A stretch of 61,626 nucleotides of DNA from Bacteroidota bacterium (GCA_023390775.1 JAEWCF010000049.1:1-61626), one strand, 5' to 3'; counted from the first letter of the stretch, positions 25,447 to 34,268 are shown. The notes: a model not told the origin generated them from the letters alone. Numbers and translations are program-made.

Positions 25447-26271
25447 TTATTTCTTTCTACGTTCTACAATATACTTGTTGCTCGGGTTCACCTTCGAACG
25501 GGTCCTGTAACCCTTCGCCGGCAAGCCTTTCCTTGAACGCGGATGTCCACCTGATGAACGTCCTTCACCACCACCCATCGGGTGATCGACAGGGTTCATC
25601 GCAACAGGCCTTGTTCTTGGACGACGGCCCAACCACCTTGAACGACCGGCCTTACCTGAAACGATAAGCTGGTGATCTGAGTTGGAAACGGCGCCGATTG
25701 TGGCCGAACAGGTCAAAAGGATCAACCTTGTCTCTCCTGACGGCATCTTGATGGTTGCGTACTTTCCGTCACGCGCCATAAGCTGGGCGAAGGTTCCGGC
25801 CGAACGGGCGATGACAGCACCCTGCCCCGGACGGAGCTCGATGCATGAAATCACGGTTCCGAGTGGAATCTTGCTCAGGGGAAGCGTGTTCCCGATCTCA
25901 GGCTGGGCGTCGGCGCCCGAAACGAGTTTCTGGCCAACCTGCAACCCGTTCTGGGCGATCACGTAAGTCTTCTCACCGTCGGCGTAAGCCAGAAGGGCGA
26001 TGAAGGCCGTACGGTTCGGATCGTACTCAATTGATTTTACCGTAGCGGGGATTCCGGCTTTCGTGCGCTTGAAATCGATGACACGGTAACGTTGTTTGTG
26101 ACCACCGCCTGTGTAACGCATGGTCATCTTTCCTTGACTATTTCTACCTCCAGAGCTTTTTATCGGCGCTAGCAATGAACGTTCCGGCTTATCAGTCGTA
26201 ATAGCGTCAAAACTATTCACGACTCTAAATCGCTGGCCCGGGGTAATAGGTTTTAATTTTCTAACTGACAT
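25447..26271 (-). CDS. rplB: 50S ribosomal protein L2
   Basis: 274 residues, usual length; RYTGGGHKQRYRVIDFKR early and the C-terminal RNPVDHPMGGG-type signature (read as AMNPVDHPMGGGEG) essential for the peptidyl transferase region. Confidence 0.98.
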   Translation of the reverse strand: MSVRKLKPITPGQRFRVVNSFDAITTDKPERSLLAPIKSSGGRNSQGKMTMRYTGGGHKQRYRVIDFKRTKAGIPATVKSIEYDPNRTAFIALLAYADGEKTYVIAQNGLQVGQKLVSGADAQPEIGNTLPLSKIPLGTVISCIELRPGQGAVIARSAGTFAQLMARDGKYATIKMPSGETRLILLTCSATIGAVSNSDHQLIVSGKAGRSRWLGRRPRTRPVAMNPVDHPMGGGEGRSSGGHPRSRKGLPAKGYRTRSKVNPSNKYIVERRKK

Positions 26272-26285
26272 TTCGCTGCCTTGTA

Positions 26286-26576
26286 TTAGATGTTATTGTA
26301 AAAATCGATCGTTTCTCCCTCCTGGACCTGGACAATCGCCTTCTTGTAAGAATTCGTCTTGCCGTTGATCAGTCCGCTCTTGGTGTATTTCGTAGAGCGG
26401 TCGGGACGTACGTTCATGGTATTGACATTGACGATGTTCACACCGTAAGCGGCCTCCACAGCCTGCTTGATCTGAACCTTGTTGGCCTTGCGGTCCACCA
26501 CGAATCCGTAACGGTTAGAGCGCTCACCTTCCTTGGTGACCTTCTCCGTAATGATGGGTTTGATAATGATGTTCAT
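26286..26576 (-). CDS. rplW: 50S ribosomal protein L23
   Basis: 96 residues; IIKPIITEKVTKEGERSNRY start and the KVQIKQAVEAAYGVNIVNV motif. Docking site for SRP and trigger factor at the tunnel exit. Confidence 0.97.
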   Translation of the reverse strand: MNIIIKPIITEKVTKEGERSNRYGFVVDRKANKVQIKQAVEAAYGVNIVNVNTMNVRPDRSTKYTKSGLINGKTNSYKKAIVQVQEGETIDFYNNI

Positions 26577-26580
26577 CGTC

Positions 26581-27210
26581 TTATTTGCTTAAATTTTCTT
26601 CAATGGCTTCCAAAGCGCCTTCCATCAACACGAGATTGTTTGCGTTAAGGATGTCGTAAGTGCTTAATTCTGAGGCATTTACAACGCTGGAAGCTTTCAA
26701 ATTACGTGACGACAAATATACATTTTTATTTGACTCACCCAACACGAACAAAGATTTTTTGGTTTCCAACCCCAATCCCTTCAGCACGTTAACGAAATTC
26801 TTGGTGCTCGGAGCCTCGAAATCGAAGTTCTCCAGGACGATCAGGTTTGACTCTTTTGCCTTGATCGAAAAGGCCGATTTACGGGCCAAACGCTTCAGGC
26901 TTTTGTTCAATTTGAACGAGTAGCTGCGCGGACGTGGTCCGAAGATCGTTCCACCACCCTTGAAAACCGGTGACTTCTTCGATCCCGCACGGGCGGTACC
27001 CGTACCTTTTTGCTTCTTGATCTTACGGGTCGATCCCGTTACCTCGTTGCGCTCCTTGGCTTTGTGCGTTCCCTGGCGCTGGTTGGCCAGGTACTGCTTC
27101 ACATCCAGGTAAACCGCGTGGTTATTTGGCTCGATGCCGAAAACCGAATCAGGAAGGTTAACCGTCCTGCCGGTTTCTTTTCCGCTGATGTTTAAAACTT
27201 TTACTTCCAT
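26581..27210 (-). CDS. rplD: 50S ribosomal protein L4
   Basis: 209 residues from ATG 27210 (MEVKVLNISGKETGR); the frame extends 15 codons further upstream, but that part overlaps rplC and does not look like L4. The tunnel loop TGSTRKIKKQKGTGTARAG and the FGPRPRSYSFKLNK stretch are present. Its ATG overlaps the rplC stop in TAATG. Confidence 0.97.
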   Translation of the reverse strand: MEVKVLNISGKETGRTVNLPDSVFGIEPNNHAVYLDVKQYLANQRQGTHKAKERNEVTGSTRKIKKQKGTGTARAGSKKSPVFKGGGTIFGPRPRSYSFKLNKSLKRLARKSAFSIKAKESNLIVLENFDFEAPSTKNFVNVLKGLGLETKKSLFVLGESNKNVYLSSRNLKASSVVNASELSTYDILNANNLVLMEGALEAIEENLSK

Positions 27211-27824
27211 TACTTCTGAATGATTACATAAGAGTTTTTGTGACCCGGAACGCATCCCTTGACAACAAGCAGGTTCTTGTCGGCAACCACTTTTAAAACT
27301 CTAAGGTTCTGAACTTTTACATTGTCACCGCCCATACGTCCCGCCATGCGCATTCCCTTGAAAACGCGTGAAGGGTAAGACGATGCTCCCACTGATCCCG
27401 GTGCACGGAGACGGTTGTGCTGACCGTGGGTCGACTGACCTACACCGCCAAATCCGTGACGCTTTACAACGCCCTGGAAACCTTTTCCTTTTGATACACC
27501 CTGTACATCCACGAACTCGCCTTCAGCGAAGACATCAACTGTCAACACATCGCCAAGCTTGTGCTCATTTTCGAACTGGAATTCAACGACTTTCTTTTTG
27601 GCTGAAGTACCCGCCTTCTTAAAGTGGCCTTCCGCCGCTTTGGTGGTGTGCTTTTCGCCTTTGTCATCGAAACCAAGTTGCAACGCTTCATACCCGTCAA
27701 CCTCATTGGTTCTGACTTGGGTAACCACGCACGGTCCAGCTTCGATCACGGTACAAGGGATGTTTTTCCCGTTCTCGTCGAAAATGCTGGTCATGCCGAT
27801 TTTTCTACCAATTAACCCAGACAT
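27210..27824 (-). CDS. rplC: 50S ribosomal protein L3
   Basis: 204 residues; GLIGRKIGMTSIFDENGK start and the GFQGVVKRHGFGGVGQSTHG loop reaching the peptidyl transferase centre. Separated from rpsJ by a 151-nt gap with two palindromes. Confidence 0.98.
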   Translation of the reverse strand: MSGLIGRKIGMTSIFDENGKNIPCTVIEAGPCVVTQVRTNEVDGYEALQLGFDDKGEKHTTKAAEGHFKKAGTSAKKKVVEFQFENEHKLGDVLTVDVFAEGEFVDVQGVSKGKGFQGVVKRHGFGGVGQSTHGQHNRLRAPGSVGASSYPSRVFKGMRMAGRMGGDNVKVQNLRVLKVVADKNLLVVKGCVPGHKNSYVIIQK

Positions 27825-27859
27825 AAAAAATAATTAATAATTAATAATGAATAATTAAT

Positions 27860-27882
27860 AATTGCCCGCCCATGGGGCAATT
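27860..27882. repeat. 8-bp palindrome upstream of rplC
   Basis: AATTGCCC (27860-27867) and GGGCAATT (27875-27882) are exact reverse complements with a 7-nt loop. On the operon strand it is followed by AT-only ATTATTAATT repeats up to the rplC start, so it may expose the rplC leader or act as a processing site. Confidence 0.55.
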
Positions 27883-27925
27883 GATTAAATACGATTTTAC
27901 TTTTGATTCGGCCGGACACAAGCAA

Positions 27926-27955
27926 TGAGTATCGGGGTTTAAAACCCAATACTCA
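27926..27955. repeat. Imperfect palindrome of 'GAGTATTGGGTTTT' words between rpsJ and rplC
   Basis: Arms 27926-27940 and 27941-27955 match at 13 of 15 positions with no spacer. Neighbouring bases continue the TGAGTTGTGAG/GGGTTATGAG word family found in other gaps of the window. Confidence 0.6.
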
Positions 27956-27975
27956 CAACTCATAACCCAGTACTA

Positions 27976-28281
27976 TCAGACCTTGATCTCAACCTCTACA
28001 CCTGAAGGAAGCTCGAGCTTCATCAGCGCGTCGATGGTCTTTGAAGACGAAGAGTAGATGTCGATCAGCCTCTTGTAAGACATCACCTCGAACTGCTCGC
28101 GCGACTTCTTGTTGACGTGCGGCGAACGAAGAACGGTGAAGATCTTCTTGTGCGTTGGCAACGGAATCGGGCCTGTGACCACGGCTCCGGTGCTCTTTAC
28201 TGTTTTTACGATCTTCTCGGACGATTTGTCAACGAGCATGTGATCGTAAGATTTCAATTTTATTCTGATTTTTTGACTCAT
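27976..28281 (-). CDS. rpsJ: 30S ribosomal protein S10
   Basis: 101 residues; MSQKIRIKLKSYDHMLVDKS start and PLPTHKKIFTVLRSPHVNKKSRE loop. Follows fusA by 11 nt; in E. coli S10 starts a separate operon and also serves as NusE. Confidence 0.98.
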   Translation of the reverse strand: MSQKIRIKLKSYDHMLVDKSSEKIVKTVKSTGAVVTGPIPLPTHKKIFTVLRSPHVNKKSREQFEVMSYKRLIDIYSSSSKTIDALMKLELPSGVEVEIKV

Positions 28282-28292
28282 TTTCTTAAGAA

Positions 28293-30416
28293 TTAAACGG
28301 TTCCTTTCGCTTTCTTGATCACGGCTTCAGAGATGTTCGCAGGCGTTTCGGCGTAGTGCGAGAACTCCATGGTCGATGTGGCACGGCCTGAAGACAGCGT
28401 CCTCAGCGTGGTCACGTAACCGAACATTTCGCTCAGCGGAACAAAAGCCTTGATGGTTTTTGCACCGGCACGGTCGCCCATGTCGTTGACCTGTCCGCGA
28501 CGGCGGTTCAAGTCACCTACGATATCACCCATGTTTTCCTCAGGCGTGATGACCTCGATCTTCATGATCGGCTCCAGGATGATGGCGCCGGCAGCACGGC
28601 CTGACTCCTTGTATCCAAGTTTGGCAGCCAATTCAAAAGAAAGCGCATCCGAATCCACAGGGTGGAAAGATCCGTCGAGAAGCGTTACTTTAAGGCTGTC
28701 CACTTCATATCCTGCGAGAGGACCTTGTTTCATGGCGGCCTTGAAGCCTTTTTCTACCGACGGGATGTATTCTTTGGGAACGTTACCTCCTTTTACTTCG
28801 TTGATGAACTGAAGCCCAACGAAACCTTCATCTGCAGGCTCGATGCGGAAGACGATGTCGGCAAATTTACCGCGTCCACCCGTTTGCTTCTTGTAAACCT
28901 CGCGGTGCTGTGCGGCACGCGTGAAGGCCTCTTTGTACTCCACCTGCGGCTCACCCTGGTTTACCTCTACCTTGAACTCGCGGCGCATACGGTCCACAAG
29001 GATGTCAAGGTGAAGCTCGCCCATTCCGGAGATGATCGTCTGGCCCGAAGCCTCGTCGGTCTTAACGACAAACGTCGGATCTTCTTCGGCGAGTTTGGCA
29101 AGCGCCATACCCATCTTGTCAACGTCGGCTTTGGTCTTGGGCTCGATCGCGATACCGATCACCGGTGCAGGGAAGTCCATCGATTCGAGAACGATCGGGT
29201 GCTTCTCGTCGCACATCGTATCACCGGTCTTGATGTCCTTGAAACCTACAGCCGCACCAATGTCACCCGCCTCGATGAATTCGATAGGGTTTTGCTTGTT
29301 GGCGTGCATCTGATAGATACGGGAGATACGCTCCTTGTTGCCCGAACGCGTGTTCAGGATGTAGGAACCGGCATCCAGGCGGCCCGAATAGGCGCGGAAG
29401 AAAGCCAGACGGCCCACGTAAGGATCAGTCGCGATCTTGAACGCCAAAGCCGCAAACGGCTCCTTCACGTCAGGACGACGTACTTCAGGCTGGTCGGTGT
29501 CGGGGTTGGTTCCTTCGATGGCCTCTTTGTCAAGTGGCGAAGGAAGGTATTTACAAACGGCGTCCAGCATGAACTGAACTCCCTTGTTCTTGAATGAAGA
29601 TCCGCAAAGCATCGGGATGATCGACATGTCGATGGCCGCCTTGCGAAGCGCGTTGTTAATTTCGTCCTCGGTGATCGAATCCTCGTCCTCGAAGAATTTC
29701 TCCATCAGCTTCTCATCGTATTCGGCTACGGCCTCGATGAGCTGCGCGCGGAACTGGTGTACTTCCTCCTTCATGTCGGCAGGAATCTCGACCACGTCGA
29801 AAGTCGCTCCCTGAGTAGCGTCGTGCCAAACAATCGCCTGGTTCTTCACCAGGTCGACGATCCCTTTGAAATCCTCTTCCTCACCGATCGGCAAAACGAT
29901 AGGCACCGCGTTGGATTTCAACATGTCCTTCACCTGCTGGCAAACAGCAAGGAAGTTCGATCCCTGACGGTCCATCTTGTTGACGAAGCCCATGCGCGGA
30001 ACCTTGTAGTTGTCGGCAAGCCTCCAGTTGGTCTCCGATTGAGGCTCGACGCCGTCAACCGCAGAGAAAAGGAATACCAGTCCGTCAAGTACGCGCAGGG
30101 AACGGTTTACCTCTACGGTAAAGTCAACGTGCCCGGGAGTATCGATGATGTTGAAGTGGTATGATTTGGCATCCGGGGTGGGTTTGCCCTGAACGGTAGG
30201 GAAGGTCCATTCGCAAGTGGTCGCGGCCGATGTGATCGTGATCCCGCGCTCTTGCTCCTGCGCCATCCAGTCCATGGTAGCCGCACCGTCGTGCACCTCA
30301 CCGATTTTGTGCGACTTGCCCGTGTAGAACAGGATACGCTCGGTGGTCGTGGTCTTGCCCGCGTCGATGTGAGCGGCAATCCCGATATTTCTGGTGTATT
30401 TTAAGTCTCTTGCCAT
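28293..30416 (-). CDS. fusA: Elongation factor G
   Basis: 707 residues, full length. G1 motif AHIDAGKTTTTERILFYTG, G3 DTPGHVDF, G4 NKMD; domain IV region with RGQVNDMGDRAG follows later. GTPase that drives translocation. It lies in the str cluster (rpsL-rpsG-fusA), but tuf, its usual neighbour, is not here. Confidence 0.98.
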   Translation of the reverse strand: MARDLKYTRNIGIAAHIDAGKTTTTERILFYTGKSHKIGEVHDGAATMDWMAQEQERGITITSAATTCEWTFPTVQGKPTPDAKSYHFNIIDTPGHVDFTVEVNRSLRVLDGLVFLFSAVDGVEPQSETNWRLADNYKVPRMGFVNKMDRQGSNFLAVCQQVKDMLKSNAVPIVLPIGEEEDFKGIVDLVKNQAIVWHDATQGATFDVVEIPADMKEEVHQFRAQLIEAVAEYDEKLMEKFFEDEDSITEDEINNALRKAAIDMSIIPMLCGSSFKNKGVQFMLDAVCKYLPSPLDKEAIEGTNPDTDQPEVRRPDVKEPFAALAFKIATDPYVGRLAFFRAYSGRLDAGSYILNTRSGNKERISRIYQMHANKQNPIEFIEAGDIGAAVGFKDIKTGDTMCDEKHPIVLESMDFPAPVIGIAIEPKTKADVDKMGMALAKLAEEDPTFVVKTDEASGQTIISGMGELHLDILVDRMRREFKVEVNQGEPQVEYKEAFTRAAQHREVYKKQTGGRGKFADIVFRIEPADEGFVGLQFINEVKGGNVPKEYIPSVEKGFKAAMKQGPLAGYEVDSLKVTLLDGSFHPVDSDALSFELAAKLGYKESGRAAGAIILEPIMKIEVITPEENMGDIVGDLNRRRGQVNDMGDRAGAKTIKAFVPLSEMFGYVTTLRTLSSGRATSTMEFSHYAETPANISEAVIKKAKGTV

Positions 30417-30422
30417 GGATGA

Positions 30423-30899
30423 TTAGAATCTGAAGTGTGAGAATGCCTTGTTAGCCTCTGCCATCTTGTGCGTATCCATACGCTTCTTGACAGCTGCACC
30501 TTCTTCCTTGGCAGCAGCCAGGACCTCGGCGGCAAGTTTCTGCGCCATTGACTTTTCGTTTCTCCTCCTTGCGTAAAGGATCATCCATTTCATGGCCATC
30601 GAAATTTTTCGGTCTGGCCTGATCTGCATCGGGATCTGGAAGGTGGCACCACCTACGCGGCGTGAGCGCACCTCTACGTGGGGCATCACATTGGTAAGGG
30701 CATCTTTCCAGATTTCCAGCGATGATTTTTCAGCATCCTGCTTCTTGCTCTCCACGATATCGATCGCATCATAGAACACCTTGAAGGCAGTTGATTTCTT
30801 TCCGTCCCACATCAGGTTGTTTACGAACCGTGTAACCAACTGGTCATTGAAGCGTGGATCCGGCAAAAGTGGTCTTTTTTTAGCCGCTCTTTTTCTCAT
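30423..30899 (-). CDS. rpsG: 30S ribosomal protein S7
   Basis: 158 residues; MRKRAAKKRPLLPDPRFNDQ start and RVGGATFQIPMQIRPDRK block. Head assembly protein. A 95-nt repeat-bearing gap separates it from rpsL; fusA follows at 6 nt. Confidence 0.98.
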   Translation of the reverse strand: MRKRAAKKRPLLPDPRFNDQLVTRFVNNLMWDGKKSTAFKVFYDAIDIVESKKQDAEKSSLEIWKDALTNVMPHVEVRSRRVGGATFQIPMQIRPDRKISMAMKWMILYARRRNEKSMAQKLAAEVLAAAKEEGAAVKKRMDTHKMAEANKAFSHFRF

Positions 30900-30912
30900 G
30901 TCTTTCTTTTTT

Positions 30913-30988
30913 GTCGAATATCGAATGTCGAATGTCGAATGAGCCTCTTAAGAAGCATCGTTCGTCATTTGACGCGCGACGTTTGACG
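30913..30988. repeat. Inverted array of 'TCGAATG' words between rpsL and rpsG
   Basis: 30913-30943 is a run of GTCGAAT(A/G)-type words and 30957-30988 carries related words in the opposite direction (about two thirds of positions pair), around a CTTAAG core. The words are the same as those of the composite repeats at 8990 and 13545. Confidence 0.6.
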
Positions 30989-30994
30989 GGTTAA

Positions 30995-31378
30995 TTACTT
31001 TTTAGCTTCTTTTGGGCGTTTCGCACCGTACTTAGATCTCCTCTGCGTCCTGCCGGCCACACCTGATGTATCAAGCGCACCGCGAACGATGTGGTACCTA
31101 ACTCCCGGTAAGTCTTTTACCCTTCCGCCCCTAACTAATACTATCGAGTGCTCCTGGAGGTTGTGCCCCTCACCAGGGATATAGGCGTTCACTTCGTTGC
31201 CGTTTGTGAGGCGAACCCTTGCGACTTTACGCATCGCAGAGTTCGGCTTCTTAGGCGTCGTAGTGTAAACACGCGTACATACCCCTCGTCTTTGAGGACA
31301 AGAATCCAAAGCAACCGATTTACTCTTCTTAGTTATCTGAGCCCTTCCGGTTCTTACTAATTGTTGAATTGTTGGCAT
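30995..31378 (-). CDS. rpsL: 30S ribosomal protein S12
   Basis: 127 residues; MPTIQQLVRTGRAQITKKSK start, PQRRGVCTRVYTTTPKKPNSA and GEGHNLQEHSIVLVRGGRVKD. The lysine and proline positions tied to streptomycin response look wild type (KKPNSA; Lys-Asp after GRV). First gene of the operon, directly downstream of a consensus promoter. Confidence 0.98.
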   Translation of the reverse strand: MPTIQQLVRTGRAQITKKSKSVALDSCPQRRGVCTRVYTTTPKKPNSAMRKVARVRLTNGNEVNAYIPGEGHNLQEHSIVLVRGGRVKDLPGVRYHIVRGALDTSGVAGRTQRRSKYGAKRPKEAKK

Positions 31379-31424
31379 AATTAATACTAAAATGTTTCTA
31401 CGTTGTTATATCCCGCTTTTTACG

Positions 31425-31461
31425 GGGTTGCAAATGTAGGAAATAATTTTTTTTAAACAAA
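31425..31461 (-). promoter_or_regulatory. Bacteroidota-type promoter of the rpsL (str-S10-spc-alpha) operon
   Basis: On the minus strand: -33 box TTTG (31461-31458), 19-nt spacer, -7 box TACATTTG (31438-31431), fitting the Bacteroidota primary sigma consensus TTTG-N19-TAnnTTTG. The expected start near 31425 gives a leader of about 45 nt with a small CCCGTAAAAAGCGGG hairpin before the rpsL ATG at 31378. No other promoter this good was seen in the ribosomal run. Confidence 0.85.
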
Positions 31462-31596
31462 CCATAATTCATTAATTTTCAATCGCATCAAAGTGTGCCG
31501 ATGAACGTTCCACACGGCGATCCCGCGGCTTTGGTTTTGTTCCGATGCAGGCCTCTGCGGAAGCTTTTCGCTTACCTTTGTGACAATCGATTTGCG

Positions 31597-33270
31597 GTGA
31601 AACAATTTCTGCTTTTACTTCTCCTTTTCCCGATGATTTTATCGGCCCAGATCACGCTTTCGGTCAAGGGCGAGGACGCGCGCGCCGATGCGGTCATAGA
31701 TTCGGTCGGGTATTCAAAGAATCACCCCGATGCGCTGTCGGCACAAAAGCACGCCGAACAAATGGCAAAGTCCCTCAGAAGCGGCGGCTGGCTGGAATCT
31801 CAGGTTTTGGAGAACACTCTGGACGGGACGGTTATGAACAGCCGGATACAGGTTGGAAAACGCGCGAAAAACATACATATATATATAGGTAATGATTCGA
31901 TCGTGAAAATGGCGATTCCGGGCGTGCAGGACGACACCGTCCGGATGCCAGTCGCGGCAGTCGAAGCCTTCCTCAACCGGACACTCGCCAAACTCGAATC
32001 GATGGGGTATCCGCTGTCCAGTCTGCGGCTTGCGAATCTCGAACGCGTCGGCCAAAACCTTCGGGCGGGCCTGATTGCCGAACCCGGAGCGCGGCGCCAG
32101 GTGAACGACATCGTCATCAACGGGTACGACAAGTTCCCGGCCGGGCACCGCAAACAGGTCGCTAGGCTCTATCGGAACAAATCGGTATCGTCCGAAAACC
32201 TGCGCGCCATCAATGCGGAATTCGCCAAATTCCGTTTTGTTACCCAAACGCGTTACCCCGAAATCCTCTTTACAAAGGACACGACGCGCGTTTACGTGTA
32301 CCTGGAAAAAGCCAAAGCCAACCGTTTTGACGGCTTCATCGGATTTTCCAACGACGACGAAGAGGAAGGCGGCAAGGTCAGGTTCAACGGCTATCTTGAC
32401 CTGCTTTTGGTCAACATCCTGAATACTGGCGAGGAATTTTCGCTGTTCTGGAAGAGCGACGGCCGGGACCAGAAAACCTTTGACGCGGCGATCACGCTTC
32501 CGTACATCTTCAAAAGTCCGTTCGGGCTCAAGGCGAGCCTGAATATTTTCAGGCAGGATTCGACGTTCCAAAATACCCGGACGGCAATCAACCTGGGGTA
32601 TTTTTTCAATTACAACACGCGCGTATACCTGGGCTACGAAGCTACCGAATCCAGCGATATCCAGAATGCGCAATCGGCACAGATCAGCGACTTCAAGAAT
32701 TCATTCGCGACAGGAACCTTTGAATTCACGGCCTATAAGCCGGAGGATTTTCTCTTCCCCGAAAAGTCTCGGGCCATGTTGCGCTCCGGCTTCGGGAAAC
32801 GGACGTCGACCGGCGGGGATGCCGGACAATATTTCATCGAGGGCTCGGCGATGCACAACTTTTACCTCAACGAGAAGAACATCATCAATCTGCGGACGCA
32901 CAATTATTACCTCTCGAGCGAAGCCTACCTGATAAGCGAATTGTTTCGGTTTGGCGGGATCCGTTCGGTGCGCGGATTCAATGAGAACAGCCTGCAGGCG
33001 AGTTTGACCACCTCGCTGCTTACCGAATACCGATACGTCCTCGCACCGGGGCTGTACCTCCACTCCATCGCCGACTACGCCTACTTCCGCGACGAATCGC
33101 GCGCCATCGGAACCGGAAATTCGGGAAGTTTGCTGGGGCTTGGTTTTGGATTCGGGCTGCTCACCAACAACGGCCTCTTCAATCTGGTCTACGCCAACGG
33201 AACGCCCGACGGACAGTCAATCAGGTTGTCGAATTCGATCGTGCACCTTAGTTTCCAGGCGAAATTTTGA
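31597..33270 (+). CDS. Omp85/BamA-like outer membrane protein
   Basis: 557 residues from GTG 31597 (VKQFLLLLLLFPMILSAQ, a signal peptide). The frame is open further upstream, but that part has no signal-like start. A -7-like TACCTTTG lies at 31573-31580, which also favours the short form. The N-terminal half has POTRA-like stretches (about 80-225); the C-terminal half is a beta-barrel with LFRFGGIRSVRGFNENSLQ, the RGF motif of the surface-antigen barrel, and ends in a beta strand with terminal Phe. Relatives insert or export outer-membrane proteins or, in the TamA/PlpD type, act as single translocators. The exact substrate is unknown. Confidence 0.85.
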   Translation: MKQFLLLLLLFPMILSAQITLSVKGEDARADAVIDSVGYSKNHPDALSAQKHAEQMAKSLRSGGWLESQVLENTLDGTVMNSRIQVGKRAKNIHIYIGNDSIVKMAIPGVQDDTVRMPVAAVEAFLNRTLAKLESMGYPLSSLRLANLERVGQNLRAGLIAEPGARRQVNDIVINGYDKFPAGHRKQVARLYRNKSVSSENLRAINAEFAKFRFVTQTRYPEILFTKDTTRVYVYLEKAKANRFDGFIGFSNDDEEEGGKVRFNGYLDLLLVNILNTGEEFSLFWKSDGRDQKTFDAAITLPYIFKSPFGLKASLNIFRQDSTFQNTRTAINLGYFFNYNTRVYLGYEATESSDIQNAQSAQISDFKNSFATGTFEFTAYKPEDFLFPEKSRAMLRSGFGKRTSTGGDAGQYFIEGSAMHNFYLNEKNIINLRTHNYYLSSEAYLISELFRFGGIRSVRGFNENSLQASLTTSLLTEYRYVLAPGLYLHSIADYAYFRDESRAIGTGNSGSLLGLGFGFGLLTNNGLFNLVYANGTPDGQSIRLSNSIVHLSFQAKF

Positions 33271-33578
33271 CGAATGTCACATGTCGAATGTCGAACGAAG
33301 AATCGAATAGCCGGGAGACAATTTGTAAAGTTGCAGGTTATAAAGTTTGTAAGTTGGGGTTACTTCAAGGGTACTCATAACCCATAACGCAAAACCCATA
33401 ACTTAAAACATTTCCGGCCCACCCTCCGCCCGCAAGTTCGCAACCGGAACTAATGAGCACGTGCGGGAAAACCATAAAAATTCTGACGAATGTCAAATGT
33501 CACATGTCGCGTGAAGCCCGCGCGAACATCGTCTTAAAATATTGGCTTGTTAAACCCTTCATTTGTCATTTGTCATTT
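33271..33578. repeat. Repeat-word gap between the Omp85-like and NlpC/P60 genes
   Basis: About 300 nt with no separate gene. It holds GTCGAATGTCGAACGAAG words, TTTGTAAAGTTGCAGGTTATAAAGTTTG (a partial composite repeat), ACCCATAACGCAAAACCCATAAC words, then GACGAATGTCAAATGTCACATGTC and TTCATTTGTCATTTGTCATTT runs leading into a 41-nt repeat. Confidence 0.6.
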
Positions 33579-34132
33579 ACTTCGCTACCGCTTCGTACAG
33601 TTCGGCTTTGCCTCGGGTCGTCATTCGACAACACCCTTATCGCCTTCACAAACCTCTTCGTATACCCCGGCGTCGACAAGCTCGTGACGACCACGCTCAT
33701 CTGTTTGCCCGATGTTGAATGGATGAAGTCGGAGTTCATTCCGTCAGGCCTGACCACAATTCCCATGTGGCCGATGACGGGACGCGTGGGGCTCAGGAAA
33801 AGGATCAAATCGCCTTTGCGGACCTGATCGATGGGAATATCGGTCCCGAAATTTTCAAAATCGATCGTACTCCGCGGCACATCGACATTAAAATGATGGA
33901 AAACATAATACACGAATCCCGAGCAGTCGAAACCCTCCGGGCTCTTGCCTGCTGCCACATACGGCACGCCCAAATACTTTTTTGCAAACACAACCAGGCT
34001 GTCGCGTTTGGAGTACGCGGTATCCCCAACGGCATCGACCGCGGGCGCAACATTTGTTTCCCGAGGTTTTTCGCGCTGTTCACACGAAGAAAAAAGCACG
34101 AGGACGAAAATGAGAGTTAGGATTTTGGGCAT
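33566..34132 (-). CDS. NlpC/P60 family lipoprotein (cell-wall peptidase)
   Basis: 188 residues. Lipobox LFSSC near residue 17 predicts lipid anchoring. The NlpC/P60 domain (about 45-165) shows the catalytic Cys in FDCSGFVYYVF, the His in PVIGHMGIVV and the third residue in DFIHSTS. The family cuts peptidoglycan stem peptides. The last ~18 residues (DDPRQSRTVRSGSEVNDK) are encoded by a 41-nt interspersed repeat and adjoining repeat words, so the natural C-terminus probably ended near KAIRVL. Single gene, convergent with the Omp85-like gene. Confidence 0.9.
   Translation of the reverse strand: MPKILTLIFVLVLFSSCEQREKPRETNVAPAVDAVGDTAYSKRDSLVVFAKKYLGVPYVAAGKSPEGFDCSGFVYYVFHHFNVDVPRSTIDFENFGTDIPIDQVRKGDLILFLSPTRPVIGHMGIVVRPDGMNSDFIHSTSGKQMSVVVTSLSTPGYTKRFVKAIRVLSNDDPRQSRTVRSGSEVNDK
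33579..33619. repeat. 41-nt interspersed repeat, copy A (inside the NlpC/P60 3' end)
   Basis: The sequence begins ACTTCGCTACCGCTTCGT and ends GCCTCGGGTC. It matches 34228-34268 at 34 of 41 positions in the same orientation. Both are preceded by TTCATTT(T/G)-type words. It encodes part of the C-terminus of the NlpC/P60 lipoprotein. Confidence 0.75.
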
Positions 34133-34227
34133 TCCTAAATATACGATAAAGCTGTCAGTTGTCAGCTATCAGTTGTCAGTTTGTTCAAGTCGAGCCCAAC
34201 TGTTTTCGTCCTTCATTTTCACATTTA

Positions 34228-34268
34228 ACTCCGCTATCGCTTCGTTCCGTTTGGCTGCGCCTCGGGTC
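34228..34268. repeat. 41-nt interspersed repeat, copy B
   Basis: Begins ACTCCGCTATCGCTTCGT and ends GCCTCGGGTC; 34 of 41 positions match copy A. Lies in the gap upstream of the NlpC/P60 gene, next to a run of five CAAATTTT words (34308-34350). Confidence 0.75.
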
